DNA of 22,080 nucleotides from Prolixibacteraceae bacterium UBA5740 (GTDB lineage Bacteria > Bacteroidota > Bacteroidia > Bacteroidales > Prolixibacteraceae). The stretch covers positions 1 to 22,080 of the forward strand of contig DIFU01000040.1 of NCBI GenBank assembly GCA_002419285.1, in the 5' to 3' direction. The translations under genes and the position numbers were made by a program. Each line of letters starts with the position of its first letter. Position 1 is the stretch's first letter. Under the pieces are notes generated by a model that saw only the letters and a list, made by a program, of their open reading frames with translations, had not been told where the DNA came from and searched no databases. Shown piece by piece: positions 15,983 through 22,080 of the stretch.

Positions 15983-16252
15983 TCAGTTATTCAGGTCTTT
16001 TTCGATCTGTTTGTTGATATCGGTAGTTTCCTTGTTTATGTTGGATGATATTTCGCTCAGGTCTTTTCTGACATCCGATGTGCTTTCATTTATTTCCCTC
16101 TGGATTTCGTTGGTTGCTTTTTTGAATTCACGCAATCCTTTTCCAAGGGTTTTGGCAATATCAGGGATGGCTTTGGAACCAAAGAAAAGAAGTGCCAGTA
16201 ACATTACCAGTACAAGTTCCCCTCCGCTTACAAATAGAATTGAATTCGGCAT
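15983..16252 (-). CDS. tatA: Sec-independent translocase subunit TatA/TatB family
   Basis: The 89-residue protein has one transmembrane helix (about residues 11-24, including E12), the FG hinge (F24-G25) and the amphipathic helix AIPDIAKTLGKGLREFKKA. The charged tail (DVRKDLSEISSNINKETTDI) is a possible coiled coil. This is the pore-forming component of twin-arginine export of folded proteins; TatA rather than TatB is likely from the length and the LGKGLREFKKA block. tatC is not in the window. A -33/-7 promoter precedes it, so it appears to lead the tatA-lolD-DUF2400-trmN6 group. Confidence 0.9.
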   Translation of the reverse strand: MPNSILFVSGGELVLVMLLALLFFGSKAIPDIAKTLGKGLREFKKATNEIQREINESTSDVRKDLSEISSNINKETTDINKQIEKDLNN

Positions 16253-16269
16253 TTTCCTTGAATTTTCTG

Positions 16270-16302
16270 CAAATATATAAAATGGTTGGGATACCTTTCA
16301 AA
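16270..16302 (-). promoter_or_regulatory. Promoter for the tatA group
   Basis: On the minus strand TATATTTG (plus 16277-16270) is preceded by TTTG (plus 16302-16299) with a 21-bp spacer, fitting the Bacteroidota consensus. The predicted leader to the tatA ATG (16252) is about 12 nt. Confidence 0.62.
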
Positions 16303-16371
16303 ATCCCGGCTTTAAATACAACCATAATCGAATTCCTGAGCCCTCATTTTGACGGATGTACATGATGCTGC

Positions 16372-16409
16372 AAAAAGAAAAAGACCGCCCTGTTTAAGGA
16401 GCGGTCTTA
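16372..16409 (-). terminator. Rho-independent terminator of rimP-nusA-infB
   Basis: AAGACCGC (16381-16388) and GCGGTCTT (16401-16408) form a perfect 8-bp stem, extended inside by CC/GG. On the minus strand it is followed by a T-rich tract (complement of 16372-16382). It lies about 60 nt beyond the infB stop codon. Confidence 0.85.
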
Positions 16410-16469
16410 TATTGTTTGATCATTTTACTGAATCATGTTGCATTGTAAGGTGACTGATCCTGCTTATTG

Positions 16470-19400
16470 TCAAAGCTGTTTGGCCACTTCCACTTCCTGG
16501 AACGATTCGATGTAGTCACCCACCTTGATATCATTGAAGTTTTCAATGTTCAGACCACATTCGTATCCGTTTTTCACTTCCCTGATATCTTCCTTGAAGC
16601 GTTTCAGCGAGCCGAGATTTCCGGTATAGATAACAATACCATCGCGGATCACCCTGACTTTCAGGTTACGGCTAATTTTCCCATCGCGGACGATACAACC
16701 TGCCACAGTGCCCACCTTGGTGATTTTAAAGGACTCGAGCACTTCGGCGGTACCGACGATTTCCTCCTTGATTTCGGGTGAGAGCATACCCTGCATAGCT
16801 GCCTTGATCTCGTTGATGGCATCATAGATGATGGAATAGAGCCTGATATCGATCTGTTCTTTTTCGGCAAGCTTCCGTGCATTGACTGACGGACGCACCT
16901 GGAATCCGACTACAATGGCTTCTGATGCGGAGGCGAGCATGATATCCGATTCGGAAATCTGTCCGACTGCCTTGTGGATCACGTTCACCTGGATCTCCTC
17001 GGTTGAGAGTTTGATCAGTGAATCTGACAAGGCTTCAACCGATCCGTCCACGTCGCCCTTGACAATCAGGTTCAATTCCTGGAAGTTTCCAATGGCGATA
17101 CGACGTCCGATTTCATCAAGGGTAATGTGTTTCTGGGTACGAAGGCCCTGTTCCCTTGCCAGCTGCTCGCGTTTGTTGGCGATTTGGCGTGCTTCACGTT
17201 CATTTTCAAACACGTGGAACTTGTCACCAGCCTGTGGTGCCCCGTCAAGGCCAAGTATAATGGCGGGAGCTGCCGGTCCGGCTATGTCGATTTTTGAGTT
17301 ACGCTCGTTGAACATAGCCTTCACGTGACCGTAATTTTGTCCGGCCAGCACGATATCCCCAACTTTCAGGGTACCTGACTGCACCAGCACGGTAGCAACG
17401 TATCCGCGTCCGCGGTCGAGCGTCGATTCGATGATGGTACCGGTGGCCCGTTTGTCCGGGTTGGCTTTCAGATCGAGCATTTCAGCCTCGAGGAGCACTT
17501 TTTCAAGCAGTTCGCTCACATTGAGTCCCTGTTTAGCTGAGATATCCTGCGACTGGTATTTTCCACCCCATTCTTCGACGAGGTAATTCATATTAGCCAG
17601 TGCTTCCTTGATTTTCTCGGGATTGGCAGTTGGCTTGTCAATTTTATTGATGGCAAACACGATGGGTACCCCGGCGGCAGATGCGTGGTTGATGGCCTCA
17701 ATGGTCTGGGGCATCACATTGTCGTCGGCAGCCACTATGATAATGGCAATATCGGTAACCTGGGCACCACGGGCACGCATAGCGGTAAAGGCCTCGTGAC
17801 CCGGGGTATCGAGGAAGGTAATGCGGCGACCGTCGGGAAGCTCGACATTGTAAGCCCCAATGTGCTGTGTAATACCGCCGGCTTCACCTGCAATTACGTT
17901 GGTACTGCGGATGTGGTCAAGAAGCGAAGTCTTACCGTGGTCAACGTGCCCCATGACAGTAACAATCGGCGGACGGGGGAGGAGATTCTCATCAGAATCG
18001 GGTTCCTCTTCGATAGCCTCCTGGATTTCTACACTTACGAATTCAACCTTATAGCCAAATTCATCAGCCACTACCGACATGGTTTCCGCGTCGAGCCGCT
18101 GGTTGATCGAAACAAAGAGTCCCAGGCTCATACAGGTCGCAATGATCTTGGTAACCGGAACATTCATCATGTTGGCCAGTTCATTCACCGAAACGAATTC
18201 TGTAATTTTGAGGACATTCCTTTGAGAGTCCTTCATCTCTGCTTCATGGGCCGCCTTTTCGCTCTGGATGGCCCTCTTTTCCTTACGGTATTTCGATCCT
18301 TTTGATTTCCCTTTACTCGTCAGACGGGCAAGGGTATCCTTGATTTGTTTTGTTACATCCTCTTCATTCACTTCCTTCTTCAGAAGTTTCTTTTTCTTGG
18401 CCGGTTTTTTGGCATCCTCCAGCTTCTTTCTTTCTTCCTGAGGCTTGGCGGCAAGATTTACCTTTTCGGTATCTTTCTGAATGCGTTTTCTTCTCTTTTT
18501 CTTATTGGCACGGTCACGTTCTGCATCAGCGTTACTGCTTTTTTTATCCTTCTCAACCGGCAAATCGATTCTCCCGACGATGGTTGGTCCGGCCAGCCTT
18601 TCCGCTTTGGCGCGAATCACTACAGGACCACTTTCACGGCTCATTGTTTCAGCCGGCGCCTGGGTCGATTCCGTCACAGTGCGATCTGTTTCGGCATTTT
18701 CAGAAGCACGGGGTTCCCGGTCCTTTGTTTTTCTGAGCTTTCTTTCCGTATCTCTCTCCTCCCTTGTTTTTTTGGCGGGACGGGTTTTGGTGTTGAGCTG
18801 ACCGAGGTCGATTTTCCCGATGACTTTAGGCTCATCAACTTTTGGGATGTCGGTCTTGATATGCTCCTGAACTACTTCTGTAACCACTGGTGCTGCTTGT
18901 TCCTTTTTAGGTTCTTGTATCTGTTCCTTTTTTTCTTCTGCTACCATTGGTTCCGAAGAGGGTGTTTCGGCAGGGACAACGGTTTTTGTAATTTCTTCCT
19001 TTATTTCAGCCGGTTTCGGCTCATCAACCGCTGCAGCCGGTTCAGCCTTGGGTTGAGGTTTTTCCGTAACAGGTTTTTCTGCAGGTTTTTTCTTATGGCC
19101 CGGCAGGTCATTGATGTCGATCTTGTCAACAATCTTAAAGGGTTTGATCAGTGACTCCCTGACTTCCTCCTTGGCAGGTTCTTCTGATTTTGGTTTTTCA
19201 GGAGCCTTATGGGAGGTCGCAGCTGATGCTGTTCTTTTCAACTCATCAACTCCAAGGAAATCATCGTCAAAATCCTCATCCTCATCTTCTTTCCTGGGGA
19301 TGTCATCAAGTGTGATCACCTCCTTGCGGATACGTTGCTGACGAAGGGTAATCTGTTCCGATTCACGTTTCAGGGAAACATCGCTCTTAAATTCCTTTTC

Positions 19401-19550
19401 AAGCAGATGACAGATGTCTTCCGCAATCTTGGTGTTGGGATTGTGATCAATCTCAATACCCTTCTTATGCAGGAAATCGACCATCGTCTGGATTCCTACA
19501 TTCAATTCTCTTGCCAGTTTACTTAATCTTTGTGCGTTGCCTGCAACCAT
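16470..19550 (-). CDS. infB: Translation initiation factor IF-2
   Basis: IF-2 is the GTPase that delivers initiator tRNA and joins the subunits. The 1026-residue protein is long for the family. Residues 1-50 are an IF2_N-type domain ([20 protein letters not shown]). A low-complexity Lys/Glu/Pro/Ala-rich linker runs to about 440, and a second IF2_N domain ([19 protein letters not shown]) follows. The G domain has G1 GHVDHGKT (534-541), GGITQHIG, G3 DTPGH and G4 NKID. The C-terminal domains include the [12 protein letters not shown] and GYECGL blocks. It lies 79 nt after nusA in the same operon. The annotated start directly precedes the IF2_N domain. Confidence 0.97.
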   Translation of the reverse strand: MVAGNAQRLSKLARELNVGIQTMVDFLHKKGIEIDHNPNTKIAEDICHLLEKEFKSDVSLKRESEQITLRQQRIRKEVITLDDIPRKEDEDEDFDDDFLGVDELKRTASAATSHKAPEKPKSEEPAKEEVRESLIKPFKIVDKIDINDLPGHKKKPAEKPVTEKPQPKAEPAAAVDEPKPAEIKEEITKTVVPAETPSSEPMVAEEKKEQIQEPKKEQAAPVVTEVVQEHIKTDIPKVDEPKVIGKIDLGQLNTKTRPAKKTREERDTERKLRKTKDREPRASENAETDRTVTESTQAPAETMSRESGPVVIRAKAERLAGPTIVGRIDLPVEKDKKSSNADAERDRANKKKRRKRIQKDTEKVNLAAKPQEERKKLEDAKKPAKKKKLLKKEVNEEDVTKQIKDTLARLTSKGKSKGSKYRKEKRAIQSEKAAHEAEMKDSQRNVLKITEFVSVNELANMMNVPVTKIIATCMSLGLFVSINQRLDAETMSVVADEFGYKVEFVSVEIQEAIEEEPDSDENLLPRPPIVTVMGHVDHGKTSLLDHIRSTNVIAGEAGGITQHIGAYNVELPDGRRITFLDTPGHEAFTAMRARGAQVTDIAIIIVAADDNVMPQTIEAINHASAAGVPIVFAINKIDKPTANPEKIKEALANMNYLVEEWGGKYQSQDISAKQGLNVSELLEKVLLEAEMLDLKANPDKRATGTIIESTLDRGRGYVATVLVQSGTLKVGDIVLAGQNYGHVKAMFNERNSKIDIAGPAAPAIILGLDGAPQAGDKFHVFENEREARQIANKREQLAREQGLRTQKHITLDEIGRRIAIGNFQELNLIVKGDVDGSVEALSDSLIKLSTEEIQVNVIHKAVGQISESDIMLASASEAIVVGFQVRPSVNARKLAEKEQIDIRLYSIIYDAINEIKAAMQGMLSPEIKEEIVGTAEVLESFKITKVGTVAGCIVRDGKISRNLKVRVIRDGIVIYTGNLGSLKRFKEDIREVKNGYECGLNIENFNDIKVGDYIESFQEVEVAKQL

Positions 19551-19629
19551 AGAATCTTTTTAATTATTAATTGTGCCCTGCTTCGGTCAGCAGTCCCTGG
19601 TGAACAGAAATTCCGTTTACGGATTCCCG

Positions 19630-20865
19630 TTAATCAAATTCAGAACGGAGTATTTTAAGGACATCGTCGATGGTTTCTTCTTCGAGGTCAGTCCGTTTAA
19701 TCAGGTCTTCGCGCGACATATTCAGAACACTCTTGGCTGTGTCACAACCGATATTCTTGAATGCGTCGATAATCCAGCTTTCAATTTCGTCGGTGAATTC
19801 ATCCAGGTTGACATCCTCGTCGTCTTCCTCAATTTCACGGTATACGTCGATTTCATATCCGGTAAGCTGGCTTGCCAGTTTGATGTTCAATCCACCCTTG
19901 CCTATGGCAAGTGAAACCTCATTGGGTTTCAGGTATACATCAGCCTTCTTGTTGGCTTCGTTAATCCTTATGGAGCTGATCTTTGCGGGACTCAGCGCCC
20001 TGCGGATAAATAGCTGTGTATTGGATGCATAGTTGATCACGTCAATGTTTTCGTTCCGTAATTCCCTGACAATCCCATGGATTCGTGAACCTTTCATACC
20101 AACGCATGCACCTACCGGGTCGATACGTTCATCGTATGATTCGACAGCCACTTTGGCTCTTTCTCCGGGCATCCTGACAATTTTCTTGATGGTGATCAGG
20201 CCATCAAAAATTTCGGGGATTTCGAGTTCGAAAAGTCTTTCGAGAAAAACGGGTGATGTGCGTGAAAGGATGATCAGCGGGGTATTGTTCCGCAATTCAA
20301 CCTTTACCACAACGGCACGAACCGAATCGCCCTTGCGGAAGAAATCCGATGGGATCTGCTCATTTTTGGGAAGCAAAAGCTCGTTGCCTTCGTCATCGAG
20401 CACAAGAATTTCCTTTTTCCAGACCTGGTAAACCTCGCCTGTGATGATATCACCAATCCGTTTTTTATACTTGCCGTAAATGTGATCTTTTTCGAGCTCC
20501 ATGATCTTGCCGGCCAGGTTCTGGCGAAGATTCAGGATTGAACGCCTTCCAAAATCGGCCAGTTTCACTTCATCGGTCACATCTTCACCGACTTCGTAGT
20601 CAGTGTCAATTTTTTTGGCATCACTCAGCCGGATTTCCTTTGATGGATCTTCGAGCTGGTCATCTTCGACAACAACCCGGTTGCGCCAGATTTCAAGGTC
20701 CCCTTTGTCAACATTGATAATGATATCAAAATTTTCATCCGAACCGAACTGGCGTATCAGAACATTCCGGAAAACATCTTCAAGGACACTCATCATGGTG
20801 GCCCTGTCGATATTTTTAAGTTCCTTGAATTCTGAAAAGGTTTCTATCAGATTCATGTTATCCAT
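19630..20865 (-). CDS. nusA: Transcription termination/antitermination protein NusA
   Basis: NusA binds RNA polymerase and nascent RNA and controls pausing, termination and antitermination. The 411-residue protein has the N-terminal RNAP-binding domain (FSEFKELKNIDRATMMSVLEDVFR), then an S1 domain from about residue 136 (GDIITGEVYQVWKKEILVLDD), followed by KH1 and KH2 (ERIDPVGACVGMKGSRIHGIVREL, then NEVSLAIGKGGLNIKLASQLTG). An acidic C-terminal stretch and a short helix-hairpin-helix-like tail complete it. The start may be ATG 20865 or the fourth residue at 20856. It begins 10 nt after rimP. Confidence 0.96.
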   Translation of the reverse strand: MDNMNLIETFSEFKELKNIDRATMMSVLEDVFRNVLIRQFGSDENFDIIINVDKGDLEIWRNRVVVEDDQLEDPSKEIRLSDAKKIDTDYEVGEDVTDEVKLADFGRRSILNLRQNLAGKIMELEKDHIYGKYKKRIGDIITGEVYQVWKKEILVLDDEGNELLLPKNEQIPSDFFRKGDSVRAVVVKVELRNNTPLIILSRTSPVFLERLFELEIPEIFDGLITIKKIVRMPGERAKVAVESYDERIDPVGACVGMKGSRIHGIVRELRNENIDVINYASNTQLFIRRALSPAKISSIRINEANKKADVYLKPNEVSLAIGKGGLNIKLASQLTGYEIDVYREIEEDDEDVNLDEFTDEIESWIIDAFKNIGCDTAKSVLNMSREDLIKRTDLEEETIDDVLKILRSEFD

Positions 20866-20875
20866 GTTTCCCGAT

Positions 20876-21340
20876 TTATTTAAAAGAAATTATAACTCGT
20901 GTTTTTTTGATTTCACTATACGGAATGGTTTTCCTTTCGGTTACCAACTCTTTTTTGTTTTTACCTTCCAGTTTCACTTTCGAGGTGGTTTCCAAAATCA
21001 TTCCGTCATCATCCGATTCGACAAGAAGGCCTTTTAAAACAGTTCCATCGGTTATGGTCACTTCTAATTCGCGACCTTTGTTCTTCTGGTATTGTTCTTT
21101 TACCTTGAAAGGTTGATCGGCGCCAGGGGATGAAACCTGCAATTCAAAGTCTTCAGTTTCCCTGTCGAGATTGCCTTCAATATGCCGGCTAATCGCAACA
21201 CACTGATCGATGGTCAGCCCCGTAAAGCAGTCAACCTCAACATGAATCACGTTTGCGGTGTTCACGCTGACATCAACCAGAAACATCCCTTCTTCGAGTT
21301 TCTCTCTAACCAATCCAACTATCTTTTCCTTGTCTATCAT
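20876..21340 (-). CDS. rimP: Ribosome maturation factor RimP
   Basis: RimP helps assemble the 30S subunit. The 154-residue product has the characteristic LDRETEDFELQVSSPGADQPF motif (residues about 58-78), preceded by GLTIDQCVAISRHIE, and the C-terminal SH3-like domain (GTVLKGLLVES). It is the first gene of rimP-nusA-infB and has a well-formed promoter and a hairpin in its leader. Confidence 0.95.
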   Translation of the reverse strand: MIDKEKIVGLVREKLEEGMFLVDVSVNTANVIHVEVDCFTGLTIDQCVAISRHIEGNLDRETEDFELQVSSPGADQPFKVKEQYQKNKGRELEVTITDGTVLKGLLVESDDDGMILETTSKVKLEGKNKKELVTERKTIPYSEIKKTRVIISFK

Positions 21341-21357
21341 TTCATTCTAACAAAATA

Positions 21358-21374
21358 GGGGACAATTTGTCCCC
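21358..21374 (-). promoter_or_regulatory. Hairpin in the rimP leader
   Basis: GGGGACAATTTGTCCCC is a palindrome of 7-8 bp arms around a 1-3 nt centre, lying 17 nt before the rimP start codon and inside the transcript predicted from the promoter at 21403-21434. It is not followed by a T-tract on either strand, so it is not a simple terminator. It could control translation of rimP-nusA-infB or bind a regulator as DNA. Confidence 0.5.
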
Positions 21375-21402
21375 CACTTCCAGGTTTTCTCAAAATGCGC
21401 GA

Positions 21403-21434
21403 CAAAAGTAATAATAAATCCATTAATATTCAAA
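21403..21434 (-). promoter_or_regulatory. Promoter for rimP-nusA-infB
   Basis: On the minus strand, TTTG (plus 21434-21431), a 20-bp spacer and TACTTTTG (plus 21410-21403) match the -33/-7 consensus fully. Transcription would begin near 21397, giving a leader of about 57 nt. Confidence 0.78.
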
Positions 21435-21492
21435 TTGGGAAAAATGATAATTCATTGATTTTTAGGATTCATAAAATAGATTTAAAGTTTCT

Positions 21493-21500
21493 TACATTTG
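21493..21500 (+). promoter_or_regulatory. -7 element for the HD-domain gene
   Basis: TACATTTG is a full TAnnTTTG match 20 bp before the GTG start at 21521. No TTTG is visible at the usual -33 distance. It diverges from the rimP promoter. Confidence 0.5.
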
Positions 21501-21520
21501 CAATTTAAATAGCTAACAGC

Positions 21521-22080
21521 GTGTCCATTCAGAAGAATAAGAAGAAAATCATCAATGATCCTGTGTTGGGTTTTATCAACATTCAGTCTGATCTGGTTTT
21601 CGATTTGCTGGAACACCCGTGGTTACAACGTTTACGCCGAATTAAGCAGTTAGGCCTTTCATTCCTTGTTTATCCGGGGGCCAATCACACCCGTTTTGAA
21701 CATACCCTGGGCACTGTTCACCTGATGCGTCAGGCTATCGCCGCCCTTCGTGTCAAAGGCCACGTCATTACCGACGAGGAAGCCGAGGCGGTGGTTGTCG
21801 CCATTCTACTGCATGACATAGGTCACGGGCCGTTCTCGCATGTGCTCGAAAATTCACTGGTGGATATCAATCATGAAGACTTGTCTTCAATTCTTATCCG
21901 ATCATTGAACCGGCAGTTTTCGGGAAAGCTTTCGCTGGCGCTCGAGATTTTCGAAAACAGGTATCCGAAAAAGTTTCTCCATCAAATGGTGTCAGGGCAG
22001 CTCGATATGGACAGGCTGGATTACCTTGGACGGGATAGTTTCTTTACCGGAGTGGCCGAAGGGGTCGTGGGGATTGACCG
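21521..22080 (+). CDS. HD-domain phosphohydrolase (partial, cut by window end)
   Basis: The open frame starts at GTG 21521 and runs off the window (186 codons seen). The product begins MSIQKNKKKIINDPVLGFI, followed by HPWLQRLRRIKQLGLSFLVYPGA, the first histidine H61 in HTRFEHTLG, and the doublet H98-D99 in LLHDIGHGPFSH, and then GQLDMDRLDYLGRDSFFTG. This pattern is that of the dGTPase/SAMHD1-like HD proteins found in many bacteria. The substrate (a nucleotide or nucleotide second messenger) cannot be told from the fragment. The GTG is the likely start because it lies just after a -7 element and at the family's normal N-terminus. Confidence 0.88.
   Translation, partial: MSIQKNKKKIINDPVLGFINIQSDLVFDLLEHPWLQRLRRIKQLGLSFLVYPGANHTRFEHTLGTVHLMRQAIAALRVKGHVITDEEAEAVVVAILLHDIGHGPFSHVLENSLVDINHEDLSSILIRSLNRQFSGKLSLALEIFENRYPKKFLHQMVSGQLDMDRLDYLGRDSFFTGVAEGVVGID

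Noticed and set aside
17685..18305. A 206-codon plus-strand open frame
   Set aside because: It is antisense to the conserved G domain of IF-2, has no promoter or motif, and is explained as a shadow.
18345..19154. A 269-codon plus-strand open frame rich in Phe and Leu that looks like a membrane protein
   Set aside because: It is antisense to the Lys/Glu-rich linker of infB; the complement of lysine and glutamate codons naturally gives Phe/Leu/Ser codons, and no start signal or family motif is present.
21358..21374. The rimP leader palindrome as a rho-independent terminator
   Set aside because: The arms are followed by mixed sequence and no T-run on either strand; it is kept only as a possible leader element.
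1..22080. CRISPR array, insertion sequence, integrase, prophage or toxin-antitoxin pair
   Set aside because: No regularly spaced repeats, transposase or integrase motifs, or flanking inverted repeats were seen; the content is core-genome-like throughout.

Overview
The window looks like a chromosomal segment from a member of the Bacteroidota, probably near Bacteroidales/Marinilabiliales. The grounds are: repeated TAnnTTTG-type -7 promoter elements, some with TTTG about 19-21 bp upstream; A/T-rich leaders mostly without Shine-Dalgarno sequences; a very long IF-2; a DUF2400/TIGR02757 protein; and a DUF7033-type deacetylase. It is mostly core genome. I see no insertion sequence, prophage, CRISPR array or integrase.

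Layout. 1-1.75 kb (+): recX, then prfB (release factor 2), whose reading frame is joined by a programmed +1 frameshift. 1.86-4.28 kb (+): ppk1, carrying an in-frame ArsC-like thioredoxin-fold domain at its C-terminus. 4.29-5.08 kb (-): a lipoprotein of unknown function, convergent with ppk1. 5.24-6.19 kb (+): oxyR, a peroxide-sensing LysR regulator with both redox cysteines and an ATAG-N7-CTAT dyad in front of it. 6.32-6.79 kb (+): a Bacteroidota promoter, tRNA-Glu(TTC), rpsT and a terminator. 6.86-7.56 kb (+): radC. 7.62-12.59 kb (+): five tightly packed genes: DUF7033 deacetylase, FemAB/GNAT-like protein, NodB-type deacetylase, GNAT acetyltransferase and upp. 12.6-13.3 kb (-): a stand-alone flavin reductase of the FNR family. 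13.44-13.77 kb (+): the remnant of a HemG-like flavodoxin gene, broken by an internal deletion, a frame change and a stop. 13.8-16.25 kb (-): the run tatA, lolD, DUF2400, trmN6. 16.4-21.4 kb (-): rimP-nusA-infB, with a good promoter, a leader hairpin and a terminator. 21.5 kb to the end (+): the start of an HD-domain phosphohydrolase gene, cut by the window edge.

How the genes fit together. rimP-nusA-infB is the widespread ribosome maturation / transcription elongation / translation initiation operon. tRNA-Glu and rpsT share one promoter. The 7.6-11.9 kb cassette combines two carbohydrate-deacetylase-like proteins with two acyltransferase-like proteins, which suggests modification of an envelope glycan whose identity cannot be read here. 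The most unusual points are the PPK1-ArsC fusion, the envelope cassette, the flavodoxin relic with tandem operator-like repeats beside it, the Shine-Dalgarno-dependent prfB frameshift in a phylum that rarely uses such sequences for initiation, and the hairpin in the rimP leader.
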